Shown: one piece after another, positions 34,368 to 44,086 of the stretch
How positions within the stretch are numbered: the first letter of the stretch is position 1
How the letters are laid out: every line of letters begins with the position of its first letter
Assembly (NCBI GenBank): GCA_038525525.1
Contig: JBCBHO010000002.1
Location: 744,001 to 808,000 of the forward strand
Direction of reading: 5' to 3'
Origin: Shimia_B sp038525525
Lineage (GTDB): Bacteria > Pseudomonadota > Alphaproteobacteria > Rhodobacterales > Rhodobacteraceae
DNA length: 64,000 nt
Made by a program: the position numbers and the translations under genes
Notes under the pieces: model-generated
Seen by the model: only the letters and a program-made list of their open reading frames with translations
Databases searched by the model: none
What the model was told of the DNA's origin: nothing

Positions 34368-36080
34368 TCACGCGGCGAGCTCGTCTGCGGTCAGCGCATA
34401 GATCCCCTCGGCACCGGCTTTCGCATGGACGAAATGGCCCAGATGCTGCGGCAGGAGACGCTCGATATAAAAGCGCGCCATCTTCACACGGGTCTCGTCC
34501 CCGGCCATGGCGGCCTTCAGGTGGAAATGCGCGCCGAGCACGCGGGCAAAGCCCAGCATGTACGGCACTGCGCCCGCGAAGCGATCATTCAGATCGCCTT
34601 GCGCCACGAGCCAGTCCGTCGTCTCCGAAAGCGTCTCGCAGGCGTGCCACACGGCCTTGGCAAGCTCCGGGAAGCGGGCCTTGGCCTCTTCCGCGTGGCT
34701 TTCGATCTCCTCGAAGAGCGCGTTCGCGGCCTCGCCGCCATCCATCATCTTGCGGGCCACGAGGTCCATGGCCTGGATGCCGTTGGTGCCCTCGTAGATC
34801 GTCGTGATGCGGACATCGCGGCTGTACTGCGCGGCGCCTGTCTCTTCGACGAAGCCCATGCCGCCATGGATCTGCACGCCCTGCTCGGCCACATCGATGC
34901 CCACCTCGGAGCCGAAGGACTTCGCGATGGGCGTGAGCAGCGCGGCGCGTGCCTTCCAGGCCTTGTCGCCCGTCGCGGTGGCCATGTCGATGGCTTGCGC
35001 GCAGGCCACGCCGATGCAACGCGCGGCGAAGATATCGGCCTTCATGGAGGTGAGCATGCGGCGCACGTCGGCGTGATCGACGATGGTGCCACGCCCGCCT
35101 TGGAGCATGCTTTTGCCCTGCGTGCGGTCCATGGCGTAGGCGAGCGCGTGCTGGTAGGCGCCCTCGGCCACGCCGATGCCCTGCATCCCGACACCGAGGC
35201 GGGCATTGTTCATCATGGTGAACATGCAGGCCATGCCGTTGTGCTCTTCGCCCACGAGCCAGCCGCGGGCACCGTCAAACTCCATGACACAGGTCGGCGA
35301 GCCGTGGATGCCAAGCTTGTGCTCGAGGCTAACGACGCGCAGCGAGTTGCGCTCGCCCGGCGTGCCATCCTCGTTGGGGATGAACTTCGGAACCATGAAG
35401 AGCGTGATGCCTTTGGGCCCGGGCACGCCGTCTGGAAGCCGCGCGAGCACGAGATGGCAGGTGTTCTCGACGAAATCGCTGTCACCCCAGGTGATGTAGA
35501 TCTTCTGCCCGGTGATCTTGTAGGAGCCATCGCCCTGCGGCTCGGCCTTCGTGCGCAGCGCGCCCACGTCGGAGCCCGCCTGCGGCTCGGTCAAGTTCAT
35601 GGTGCCGGACCATTGCCCGCTCACCAGCTTCTCGAGGTAGATGTCCTTGAGCTGCTCGGAGGCGTGATGCTCCAGCGCCTCGATCTGACCCTGTGAGAGG
35701 AGCGGCAATAGATGCAGCGAGATGCAGGCGCCGGACATCATGTCATTCCAGGCCGACGCGACACCCATCGGGAGCCCCATGCCACCGTGCTCGGGCTGCG
35801 CGGCCATGCCGACCCAGCCGCCATCCCTGATGGCATCATAGCCTGCGGCAAAGCCCGGGGGCGTCCGAACCACGCCATTCTCGAGTTTGGCCGGGTGCAC
35901 ATCGCCGTGCCGCTGGAGTGGTGCGATGATCTCATCGCACATCTTGCCCGCCTCGGTCAGCACGGCGTCGAGCAGATCGGGCTGCGCTTCGGAGAAGCGC
36001 TCCGTCGCGGCCACCGGCGCCATGGGGACCACGGCATCGAAAATAAACTGATAGTCGGAAACAGGAGAGCGGTAGGGCAT
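34368..36080 (-). CDS. acyl-CoA dehydrogenase with C-terminal extension, DmdC-like
   Basis: The 570-residue flavoenzyme has the acyl-CoA dehydrogenase N, middle and C domains (TEPQAGSDVGALRT, KIYITWGDSD, IHGGMGFVEETGA, and the base region TTIYEGTNGIQAMDL). An extra C-terminal domain of about 120 residues follows. Length and domains match the 3-methylmercaptopropionyl-CoA dehydrogenase (DmdC) branch used in DMSP demethylation, but relatives act on ordinary acyl-CoAs, so the substrate is an inference. Electrons should leave through ETF to the ETF-QO encoded at 22.2-23.9 kb. Confidence 0.88.
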   Translation of the reverse strand: MPYRSPVSDYQFIFDAVVPMAPVAATERFSEAQPDLLDAVLTEAGKMCDEIIAPLQRHGDVHPAKLENGVVRTPPGFAAGYDAIRDGGWVGMAAQPEHGGMGLPMGVASAWNDMMSGACISLHLLPLLSQGQIEALEHHASEQLKDIYLEKLVSGQWSGTMNLTEPQAGSDVGALRTKAEPQGDGSYKITGQKIYITWGDSDFVENTCHLVLARLPDGVPGPKGITLFMVPKFIPNEDGTPGERNSLRVVSLEHKLGIHGSPTCVMEFDGARGWLVGEEHNGMACMFTMMNNARLGVGMQGIGVAEGAYQHALAYAMDRTQGKSMLQGGRGTIVDHADVRRMLTSMKADIFAARCIGVACAQAIDMATATGDKAWKARAALLTPIAKSFGSEVGIDVAEQGVQIHGGMGFVEETGAAQYSRDVRITTIYEGTNGIQAMDLVARKMMDGGEAANALFEEIESHAEEAKARFPELAKAVWHACETLSETTDWLVAQGDLNDRFAGAVPYMLGFARVLGAHFHLKAAMAGDETRVKMARFYIERLLPQHLGHFVHAKAGAEGIYALTADELAA

Positions 36081-36166
36081 CTCTTCCTCGCGGCTTGTGC
36101 GGATTTCACATTAGTTGACCTGCACGTTATATGCGGCCGCGAGCGAGGCAATGGAAACGCGGCGTC

Positions 36167-37096
36167 ATGACCCAAGAGCCAGAGAGCGGGACCCAGCGCC
36201 TCCACGACGTGGCGCCCGCAGCGGCGTTGCTTCGCGCCGGAGAGCTCGTCGCCTTCCCCACGGAGACAGTTTATGGCCTCGGCGCCGACGCGCTCAATCC
36301 AGCCGCCGTGGCACGTATCTTCGAGGCCAAAGACCGTCCGCGCTTCAACCCGCTCATCGTCCATGTCCCATCGCTCGCGGCGGCACGTCTGCTGGCGGAC
36401 TTGCCCGACTGGGCAGAGGCACTGGCCGCAGCGTTCTGGCCCGGGGCGCTCACACTCGTGGTGCCGCATCGCGGCACTGTGCCCGATATCGTCACCGCGG
36501 GGATGGCTACCGTTGGGCTGCGCGTGCCCGCACATCCCCTTGCCCTCGCGCTTTTGCAAGCCACGGGCCCTCTTGCCGCGCCATCGGCCAATCCATCGGG
36601 CCGCGTGAGCCCGACAACGGCGGACCATGTCGTCTCCGGGCTCGACGGGCGCATCGCCGCCGTCCTCGACGGTGGCCCCGCGGAGGTGGGTCTGGAAAGC
36701 ACGATCATCGGAGGGCCGGAGCCCACGCTTCTGCGCCCGGGCGGCATCCCCGCCGAGGCCATCGAGGCCGCGCTCGGCGTGCCGCTTCTGGCCCATGCCC
36801 CTGCCGCCAACGCCCCCACCGCACCGGGACAGCTTGCCTCGCACTACGCCCCGTCCGGGGCCGTGCGGCTCGACGCGCTCACGGCGCTCGCGGGCGAAGT
36901 GCATCTCGGTTTCGGTCCGGTCTCCGGGGATGTGTCCTTGAGCGAGACAGGCGATCTGCATGAAGCGGCAGCCCGGCTCTTCGCGCTGCTTCGGAAGCTC
37001 GACACCGGCGCGCCCATCGCCGTGGCACCGATCCCGGAAACCGGGCTTGGCGTGGCCATCAATGACAGGCTGCGGCGCGCGGCTGCCCCGCGCTAG
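36167..37096 (+). CDS. L-threonylcarbamoyladenylate synthase (Sua5/TsaC)
   Basis: The enzyme makes threonylcarbamoyl-AMP for t6A modification of tRNA from threonine, bicarbonate and ATP. The 309-residue protein has the YrdC domain (FPTETVYGLGADA, KDRPRFNPLIVHV, SANPSG, STIIGG) and the C-terminal Sua5 domain, so it is the Sua5 rather than the short TsaC form. ATG 36167 is preferred over in-frame 36131. The stop overlaps the convergent yqgE stop by 4 nt. Confidence 0.94.
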   Translation: MTQEPESGTQRLHDVAPAAALLRAGELVAFPTETVYGLGADALNPAAVARIFEAKDRPRFNPLIVHVPSLAAARLLADLPDWAEALAAAFWPGALTLVVPHRGTVPDIVTAGMATVGLRVPAHPLALALLQATGPLAAPSANPSGRVSPTTADHVVSGLDGRIAAVLDGGPAEVGLESTIIGGPEPTLLRPGGIPAEAIEAALGVPLLAHAPAANAPTAPGQLASHYAPSGAVRLDALTALAGEVHLGFGPVSGDVSLSETGDLHEAAARLFALLRKLDTGAPIAVAPIPETGLGVAINDRLRRAAAPR

Positions 37097-37692
37097 GCCC
37101 GCCCGCCCTCGGCCGAAAGCAGAAGCGGATCTATCCCGAGGCTCTTCAAAGCGCCCATCCATTTGCCGCCGTGATCCTCGCCGAAGACGAAATCCGCCGT
37201 GGCCGGGCAGGTGAGCCATCCGTTGGCCGCGATCTCACCCTCGATCTGCCCGGGCCCCCACCCCGCATAGCCCAGCGCAAGCACCGAAGCCTCCGGCCCC
37301 TCGCCCCGCGCGATGTCCTCGAGGATGTCGAGCGTCGCGGTCATGCCCACCGTCCCGTCGACCTGCAGGGTGCTTTCGTTGGCGACGTAGTCGGGAGAAT
37401 GCAGCACGAAGCCGCGTCCGTGTTCCACAGGTCCCCCGAAGAGGACGCGAATGTCGCGGCTTTTGTCAGTGCCTGTGATCTCGAGCTGCTCGAGGAGGTC
37501 CACGAAGCGCACATCCTCGGCGGGTTTGTTCACGATGAGGCCCATCGCGCCCTCATCGGAATGCGCACACATGAAGATGACAGCGCGGTCAAAGCGCGGA
37601 TCACTCATGCCCGGCATGGCGATGAGAAGCTGGCCTGTGAGATCGGTCGGGGCACTCTGCTCGGTCACGCGTAATACATGCGCGCTCAACAT
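37093..37692 (-). CDS. YqgE/AlgH family protein
   Basis: The 199-residue protein matches the YqgE/AlgH family: GQLLIAMPGM, FDRAVIFMCAH, GAMGLIVNKP, FGGPVEHGRGF and the GYAGWGPGQIE block are intact. The role is undefined; the fold has been linked to gene regulation. ATG 37692 or GTG 37668 could be the start. It converges on the sua5-like gene. Confidence 0.92.
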   Translation of the reverse strand: MLSAHVLRVTEQSAPTDLTGQLLIAMPGMSDPRFDRAVIFMCAHSDEGAMGLIVNKPAEDVRFVDLLEQLEITGTDKSRDIRVLFGGPVEHGRGFVLHSPDYVANESTLQVDGTVGMTATLDILEDIARGEGPEASVLALGYAGWGPGQIEGEIAANGWLTCPATADFVFGEDHGGKWMGALKSLGIDPLLLSAEGGRA

Positions 37693-37790
37693 CGGTGCTG
37701 CAAGGGCGGCATGATCACAGGACGGCGGGAATGCGCGTGGTCCCGGATTTGTGACTCGTGTCAGCGGTAAATGCTGCCTATTTCGGCTGC

Positions 37791-38606
37791 ATGTCAGCTG
37801 CCCGGACCCTCTTTTGCACCGCGTCGATCTGCGCGCTCCTCGCGAGCCCCCTGCCCGCCCAGGGGCTGTTCGACGGTGATATCATCACGGCCGAGGTACT
37901 GCCCGGCTGGCGCGAGGAGGGCATGGGCCACATGGCCGCGATTCGCCTGACCTTGGAACAAGGCTGGAAAACATACTGGCGCGCGCCCGGTGATGCCGGG
38001 ATCCCGCCCATCTTCGAATTCGGCAGTTCCGAGAACCTCGCCTCGCTTCGCCCGCACTGGCCGGTGCCGGACATCTTCGATCAGGGAGGGATGCGCTCCA
38101 TCGGCTACGAGCGGGAGGTCATCATCCCCCTCTACCTGACGCGTCAGGACGCCGACGCGCCAATTCGCGTGAGCGGCACGCTCCATGTGGGGGTCTGCGA
38201 GGAGGTCTGCGTTCCCGCGCAGCTTCCCATCGACGTCGTCCTGCCGGCGCAAGGTGCCGCGGATGCGGAGATCTCCGCCGCCCTCGCCGACCGCCCCATG
38301 ACCGAGGCCGAGGCGCGCGTGGGAGCCGTCACCTGCGCTGTGACGCCGACGGAGAACGGTCTCTCGCTCACGGTACGCGCGGAACTGCCCACCATCGGAA
38401 CAGCGGAAGAGGTGGCCATCGAGACGGCGGACCCGACCGTCTGGGTGGCCGAGCCCAGCGTCACCCGTGCGGGCGATGTCCTCACCGCCCAGACGGACCT
38501 CGTGCGCTACAATGCAGAGCCCTTCGCCTTCGATCGCTCTGGGCTGCGGATGACCGTCTTCGCTGCGGGCGCCGCGGTGGATATCCGCGGCTGCACCGGC
38601 GGCTAG
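37791..38606 (+). CDS. DsbD N-terminal-domain periplasmic protein
   Basis: The 271-residue protein has a signal peptide (about residues 1-23, before QGLFDG) and an nDsbD-type immunoglobulin-like fold, with Cys136 and Cys140 in GVCEEVC as the redox pair. It lacks the membrane and thioredoxin parts of full DsbD, so it is a stand-alone partner of a separate thiol transporter. Two more Cys lie near the C-terminus. ATG 37791 gives a clean signal peptide; GTG 37758 is the longer option. It converges on the RND permease gene. Confidence 0.82.
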   Translation: MSAARTLFCTASICALLASPLPAQGLFDGDIITAEVLPGWREEGMGHMAAIRLTLEQGWKTYWRAPGDAGIPPIFEFGSSENLASLRPHWPVPDIFDQGGMRSIGYEREVIIPLYLTRQDADAPIRVSGTLHVGVCEEVCVPAQLPIDVVLPAQGAADAEISAALADRPMTEAEARVGAVTCAVTPTENGLSLTVRAELPTIGTAEEVAIETADPTVWVAEPSVTRAGDVLTAQTDLVRYNAEPFAFDRSGLRMTVFAAGAAVDIRGCTGG

Positions 38607-41600
38607 GCGCGCGCGCGGCGCGCGAGCACGGAAAGCCCCGCCAGCGTATAGGCGGCGATCACCACGACAAGACTGCCCAGCGCGAAGACGCCCAGCGCGC
38701 CAGCAACACCGGACATTGGCACGAGGGCCGACACAACGGGATGCATGGCGCCGGTGAAAAGCGACCAGCCAAGTGTCAGCGCGAAAAGGCCCGCGATGGC
38801 CGCCGTCGCGAGCACGGCAGTCAAACCGGCCTCCGGCGCCCGACGCCCGGACCGCAAGGCACGGCGCAGCGCCGTGACCTGCTGACCCACATCCTGCTGC
38901 ATCGCGAGGATGGCGGGCACGACAAGCAACACGAGGAACATGCCCACGCCCAGCCCGTAGGCCAGCGTGATCACGGTGGGCTTCAGGAATTCCGCCTGGC
39001 TCGAGCCCTCGTAAAGGAGGGGCGTGAGGCCCAGCACGGTGGTCAATGTGGTGAGAAGCACGGGCCGCAGCCGGTCACAGGCACCGTCGATGATGGCCGG
39101 GAAAAGCCCTCGGTCCTCCGCATACTCGTCGATGGTCGTCACAAGCACGATCGAGTCGTTGATGATGATCCCTACCATCCCCAATAGCCCCACGACCGAG
39201 AACATCGAAAGCGGCACGTCCCAGGCATAGTGGCCCCAGATCGTCCCGATGAGGCCGAAGGGTATGATGAACATCACCACGAGCGGCCGCGTCCAACTCG
39301 AGAAGATCCATGCGAGCGTCAGGAAAATGCCCGTCAACACGAGCACGAGGCCGGTCCGCGCGTCGTTGAGGAAATTGCGTTCCTGTTCGGCGAGGCCCGT
39401 CAGCTCGAAGGTCACGTTGTGGCGCTCGGCCACGCGCGGCAGGATATCATCGGCGAGAAGGCCCTGGATCTCCGTGGCGCGCGCGGGATCGTCCTCGCTC
39501 AGCTCGCCCGAGACGGTAATGCGCTGGATGCCGTTCTCACGCCGCACCGTGGAGAAGCCGATCCGGCGATCCACACTCACGATATCGGCGAGCGGGACAT
39601 AGTCGCCCATCGCAGTGCGCAGCTGCGTCCGCTCTAGGAAATCGGCCGTGAGTTCGCCCTCCGGCAGCTCCACGCGGATGGTGGCAGAACGTGGCCCCTC
39701 GGGGAAACTGGCGGCTTCGATCCCGCTTAGCCGATCCCGCAGCACGCGGCCCAGATCATCGATCTGGAAGCCGAGGAAGTTGCCCTGCGCGGTGAGCTCG
39801 AGAATGAGCTCTTCCTTGTCATAGGCGAGGTTATCCTCAACGGCGGACACTTCCGGGAATTGCGCGAGCTCGGTCTGGAGCATCAGCGACGCAGCTTTCA
39901 GCGTCTCCGCGTCCGCGCCCTGGAAGTTCACTTCGAGCGACGCGCCGCCCGGCCCCGAGCCCCAGGACCGGAAGGAGATCGTCTCCACCAGCGGGTGCCT
40001 GCGTACGCGGTCCTGGAACTCGCCCACGAAGGCAAAGGATGAATAGGGGCGCAGGTCGGCATCGATGAGCTCGATGGCCAGCGACCCGAGCTGATCTGCG
40101 TCCTTCGTCTCCGAGCCCGCGATGGCGCGGCCGGAATTGCCGCCGATCTCGGCGAGGGCGTAGGCGATGGGGTTGTTGCCGTAGCGCTCCTCGTATTCCG
40201 CGCCGAGCTCCTCGGCCGCGCGCTGCATCTCCCGCATCATGGCGAGGCTGTCTTCCCGCGTCGCGCCGGGGGCCATGGCGAAGTTGCCCGTGACGCTCCC
40301 CTGTTCGGGTGCATTGAAGAAGCGCCACTGCACGTCGCCGCGCATGAAGAGCGAGATCTGCGAGGCGAGCACGACGAAGGCCATGGCCACGACCGGATAG
40401 CGCGCCCAGATCACGAGGCGCATGAGCGGGCGGAAGCCATTCTCGCGCACCCATTCAAAGCCACGGTTCACCTGCCGCGAGGGCCAGTCGTACCAATGCT
40501 GCTTGTCGGCGTGTTTGAGGGCGTGGCCCATGTGATTGGGCAGGATCAGGAAGCATTCGATGAGCGATGCGATCAGCACGACGACGACCGTGAACGGGAT
40601 CGCGGCGATAACATCGCCGAAGCGTCCCCCGATGGCCACGAGGCCAAAGAAGGCGATGATCGTCGTGATGGTCGCGGAAAAGACCGGCAGGAACATGCGC
40701 CGCGCCGCGTTGGCGGCGGCCTTTTGCGGTGCCTCTCCGAGCTTTCGGCGCCGATAGTCCGCGTGCTCGCCCACCACGATCGCGTCGTCCACGACGATGC
40801 CCAGCGTGATAATGAGCGCGAAGAGCGAGATCATGTTGATCGTAAGGCCCGAGGCGTACATGAGAGCGATGGCCGCAGACATCGCCACCGGTATGCCCGC
40901 CGCCACCCAGAACGCCACGCGGGCGTTGAGGAAGAGGAAGAGAAGCCCGACGACGAGCGCGAGCCCCATGAGGCCGTTGTCCACGAGAATGTTGAGGCGG
41001 CCCGTGATTGCCTCGGCGCGGGTGCGGATGAGGTCGATCCGGGTGCCCTCGGGCAGCGTCGCCTGCTGCTCGGCAGCCACGCGCTCCACCGCGCGCTGCA
41101 TCTCGATGGCGTCACCCTGTTCGGATCGGTCCACGCGGATCGAAATGGCCGGGTTCTCGCCGACAAAGTAGCTGCGATCGCGGTCCACGCCCTCGACGAT
41201 GACGGTGGCCACGTCACCCACGCGCAATTGCGAGCCATCCGCGTTTGAGCGCAGCACGATAGCCTCGATCTCGTCGGCGCTGCGCGCTTCCTGACCGGTG
41301 CGCACGCGGGCCGCCGATGAGATGTCACCGGAGGGATCGGCCGTCGCTTCCGCCGCGATCGCCTGCGCGATGTCCCGCATGGAAAGGTCGTTGCGGATGA
41401 GCGAAAGCGAGGTGACCTCGACGACCGTGGAGGGCGCCGCGACGCCGCGGATGGTGGTCCGCGTGACACCCTCGGCGTAAAGGCGGACCACGAATTCATC
41501 GGCAAACCGGCCTAACTGGTCGACGGAGACAGGTCCCGTGATGACGACATCGGTCACCCGGTCGCGCCATTGCCCGCGTCGGACCGACGGGTCATCTGCC

Positions 41601-41977
41601 CCGTCGGGCAGATCACCAGCTACTGCGTCCACCGCGAGCTGCACATCGTCAGCGGCGCGGGCCATGTCCCAATTCGGCTCGAATTCGAGCTCCACGTAGC
41701 CCTGCCCCTCGCGGGAGGTGCCTTCCGTCCCGGTCACACCCTCGACGCTCAGGAGCGCGGGCTCGAGCACCTGGACGATGCCGCGATCCACGTCCTCCGC
41801 GCCCGCACCATCCCAGCGGACGGAGACGGTCACGTCGTCGATGACGACGTCGGGAAAGAACTGCGCGCGCATCTGCGGGAAAGAGACGACCCCCGCAAAG
41901 AGCATGATGACCAGAAGAAGGTTCGCCGCCGTGCCGTGCCGCACGAAATAATTGAATACGCCCGCGCCCTTGAGCAT
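38603..41977 (-). CDS. RND efflux permease
   Basis: The 1124-residue inner-membrane pump has two RND halves. The TM4 region contains GIVVDDAIVV, the Asp-Asp pair of the proton relay, and large periplasmic loops follow TM1 and TM7. After the normal twelfth helix there is an extra tail of about 70 residues with two further hydrophobic stretches (LATAAIAGLFALTLGWSLF region and VFALGSLVVVIAAYTLA). It is the ATP-independent pump of a tripartite efflux system with the adaptor gene 3 nt upstream. No outer-membrane channel gene is adjacent; substrate unknown. Confidence 0.92.
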   Translation of the reverse strand: MLKGAGVFNYFVRHGTAANLLLVIMLFAGVVSFPQMRAQFFPDVVIDDVTVSVRWDGAGAEDVDRGIVQVLEPALLSVEGVTGTEGTSREGQGYVELEFEPNWDMARAADDVQLAVDAVAGDLPDGADDPSVRRGQWRDRVTDVVITGPVSVDQLGRFADEFVVRLYAEGVTRTTIRGVAAPSTVVEVTSLSLIRNDLSMRDIAQAIAAEATADPSGDISSAARVRTGQEARSADEIEAIVLRSNADGSQLRVGDVATVIVEGVDRDRSYFVGENPAISIRVDRSEQGDAIEMQRAVERVAAEQQATLPEGTRIDLIRTRAEAITGRLNILVDNGLMGLALVVGLLFLFLNARVAFWVAAGIPVAMSAAIALMYASGLTINMISLFALIITLGIVVDDAIVVGEHADYRRRKLGEAPQKAAANAARRMFLPVFSATITTIIAFFGLVAIGGRFGDVIAAIPFTVVVVLIASLIECFLILPNHMGHALKHADKQHWYDWPSRQVNRGFEWVRENGFRPLMRLVIWARYPVVAMAFVVLASQISLFMRGDVQWRFFNAPEQGSVTGNFAMAPGATREDSLAMMREMQRAAEELGAEYEERYGNNPIAYALAEIGGNSGRAIAGSETKDADQLGSLAIELIDADLRPYSSFAFVGEFQDRVRRHPLVETISFRSWGSGPGGASLEVNFQGADAETLKAASLMLQTELAQFPEVSAVEDNLAYDKEELILELTAQGNFLGFQIDDLGRVLRDRLSGIEAASFPEGPRSATIRVELPEGELTADFLERTQLRTAMGDYVPLADIVSVDRRIGFSTVRRENGIQRITVSGELSEDDPARATEIQGLLADDILPRVAERHNVTFELTGLAEQERNFLNDARTGLVLVLTGIFLTLAWIFSSWTRPLVVMFIIPFGLIGTIWGHYAWDVPLSMFSVVGLLGMVGIIINDSIVLVTTIDEYAEDRGLFPAIIDGACDRLRPVLLTTLTTVLGLTPLLYEGSSQAEFLKPTVITLAYGLGVGMFLVLLVVPAILAMQQDVGQQVTALRRALRSGRRAPEAGLTAVLATAAIAGLFALTLGWSLFTGAMHPVVSALVPMSGVAGALGVFALGSLVVVIAAYTLAGLSVLARRARA

Positions 41978-41980
41978 GCC

Positions 41981-43444
41981 CTAGCCTCCCATCCGGCCTT
42001 CGAGGCGCTCCACCATCTCGGCGGGGACGGAGGGCTCGCGAAGTTGCGCGATCACCCGCTCCTTTGCGCCCGCGGGCATGCGCTGATTGGCTTCGACAAA
42101 GGCGATGAGCCGTGCGCGGCGCTCCTCGTCGAGCTCCACCATGGCCGGGCCTGCAGCGAGCTGCTCCTCGATGGCCTCCGGCGTCAGCGGGTTCACCCGG
42201 ATGCCCGCGCCCAGAAGCGGTGAGCGCTCCGCCACGACTTGCCGACCAGCGATGGGAAATGCGCGCACCAGCACGTCGTCGCCCTGCCGCCGCACGAGCT
42301 CCACAGGTGCTTCGGCGAGGCGATTCTCTTCGTCGAGGACGAGCACCGTGCTCGATGCCGAGAGCGCGGAGGACGGGAGCCGGGACACGCCAGGCACCGG
42401 GGGCTCGCTGATCGAGACGCTGACGAAATCGCCCGGACGGAACCCCGGCGCCGTATCGAGCGACACGAAAAGAAGACGTCCCGTTTGCCCCTCGCCCACC
42501 GAGGCACTTACTCGGGAGACCGTGCCTCGGGCCAGGATATCCGCGCCAAAGACATCGAGCGTCACGGTGACATCTGCCTGCCGGATCCGCCCGGCCTCAT
42601 CCAGAAGCCGCGTGTATTGCTCGGTGGAGACGCGCACGGCCACCTCGAGCTCGGTGTCATCGACGAGCGTTGCCACCCGCTCGTTCTGCCCAACCACGCC
42701 GCCCTCGACGATCGTCACCTCAGAAAGGACACCGGAGAAGGCCGCCGTGATCGTTGCGTTTTCGAGCGCGCGCTCCGCCTCGCCGGCGTTGATCTCAGCT
42801 CGTTCGATGCGCGCGGTCGTCGTCGTGACCCGCTGCTCCGCGGCCTGCACTGCGCCCCGCCGCGACAGGACGGATTGCCGTGCTGCGTTCACCGTCAGCT
42901 CCGCCGCCTCCACAGCGGCATCCGTTCCGACGCCACGATCCACGAGGTCCCGCTGCCTTGCGAGCGCACGGTCCTGAAGGATGACCGTGTCCTCTGCCGC
43001 CGCCAGCTCGTCTCGCGACAAGATCAGCGCCCGCTCGGCTTCCGTTAGCTCGGCGCGCGCCTCATTGAGCTCTGCCCGGGCCAGCGCAAGATCGCTCTCC
43101 GCGTTGGCCGGGTCCACCTGAAGGAGAACATCCCCCGCCGAAACGCGCCCGCCATCGACGAACGCCTCCGACAGCATCACGACCGCCCCCGACACCTCGG
43201 GGCGCAGATCGAGCGTCCTGCGCGAGCGCACTTCGCCGAAGGCTTCCAGCACCGGCTCGACGGTCTGCGGGTCGATCGTCACCACGTTGACGGCAAAGAC
43301 GCGCTCCCGGGCTGGGAAGCTGCGCCCGCTGTCTTCGGCCATGGAGCGCGCGGCATCTCGGAGTTCGCCGACGCCCACGGCCAAGAGGCCCGCGGTGAGC
43401 GCGAGGAGAAAGAGGCCGGAAAGGCTTCGAAAAAGAAATCGCAT
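41981..43444 (-). CDS. RND efflux periplasmic adaptor (membrane fusion protein)
   Basis: The 487-residue adaptor starts MRFLFRSLSGLF with one N-terminal membrane anchor (about 8-28). Lipoyl-like, alpha-helical hairpin (about 100-230) and beta-barrel domains follow, the usual membrane-fusion order. It bridges the pump to an outer-membrane channel. The ATG at 43444 is preferred because earlier in-frame residues lack character. It precedes the pump gene by 3 nt on the minus strand, forming a two-gene operon. Confidence 0.9.
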   Translation of the reverse strand: MRFLFRSLSGLFLLALTAGLLAVGVGELRDAARSMAEDSGRSFPARERVFAVNVVTIDPQTVEPVLEAFGEVRSRRTLDLRPEVSGAVVMLSEAFVDGGRVSAGDVLLQVDPANAESDLALARAELNEARAELTEAERALILSRDELAAAEDTVILQDRALARQRDLVDRGVGTDAAVEAAELTVNAARQSVLSRRGAVQAAEQRVTTTTARIERAEINAGEAERALENATITAAFSGVLSEVTIVEGGVVGQNERVATLVDDTELEVAVRVSTEQYTRLLDEAGRIRQADVTVTLDVFGADILARGTVSRVSASVGEGQTGRLLFVSLDTAPGFRPGDFVSVSISEPPVPGVSRLPSSALSASSTVLVLDEENRLAEAPVELVRRQGDDVLVRAFPIAGRQVVAERSPLLGAGIRVNPLTPEAIEEQLAAGPAMVELDEERRARLIAFVEANQRMPAGAKERVIAQLREPSVPAEMVERLEGRMGG

Positions 43445-43543
43445 GGCTCGATTATCCGTCTGGCTTTGGCGCAGGACATAGGTAGGTCGCAATGCCGCAG
43501 ATGCAAAAGCTGCCGCACCTGAAGCCTGATACGCGTCAGGCGG

Positions 43544-44086
43544 TTATTTCCGTCGCAAGTGTTCGTCGAGGCGAGGCAAAATCTCGACGAAGTTGCAGGG
43601 CCGGTGGCGGAAATCGAGCTGTTTGACGAGGATTTCGTCCCACGCATCCTTGCAGGCCCCGGGCGAGCCCGGAAGCGCGAAGAGATAGGTGCCTCCCGCG
43701 ACCCCCGCGGTGGCGCGCGACTGGACGGCGGAAGTTCCGATCTTTTGCATGGAGACGATGGTGAAGACTGTCCCGAAGGCGTCGATCTCCTTTTCGTAGA
43801 CGTCCCGGTGGGCCTCGACCGTCACATCGCGCCCGGTCAGCCCGGTGCCCCCAGTGGATATCACGATGTCAATCTCGGGGTCCGCGATCCACACCCGCAG
43901 TTGCTCGGAGATGGCGCCGCGATCGTCCTCGACGATCCGGCGGGTGGCGAGCGCATGCCCCGCTTCCGTGAGCCGGTCCACCAACACGTCGCCGGAGCGG
44001 TCATCTTCCGTGCTCCGCGTGTCGCTCACGGTGAGTACCGCGATCCGGCAGGGCAGGAAGCCCCGCTCCTCGTCGATGCGGCTCAT
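43544..44086 (-). CDS. moaB: molybdenum cofactor biosynthesis protein B
   Basis: MoaB/MogA-type proteins adenylate molybdopterin before metal insertion by MoeA. The 180-residue protein has the signature ISTGGTGLTGRDVT and the FALPGSPGACKDAWDE block. ATG 44086 is chosen from the family start (MSRIDEERGFLPC). It overlaps the end of the uracil-DNA glycosylase gene upstream by 4 nt. It is separate from the moaDE and mobAB-moeA loci. Confidence 0.9.
   Translation of the reverse strand: MSRIDEERGFLPCRIAVLTVSDTRSTEDDRSGDVLVDRLTEAGHALATRRIVEDDRGAISEQLRVWIADPEIDIVISTGGTGLTGRDVTVEAHRDVYEKEIDAFGTVFTIVSMQKIGTSAVQSRATAGVAGGTYLFALPGSPGACKDAWDEILVKQLDFRHRPCNFVEILPRLDEHLRRK

Noticed and set aside
34425..35696. 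A 423-residue plus-strand open frame
   Set aside because: It mirrors the acyl-CoA dehydrogenase gene and has no domain character.
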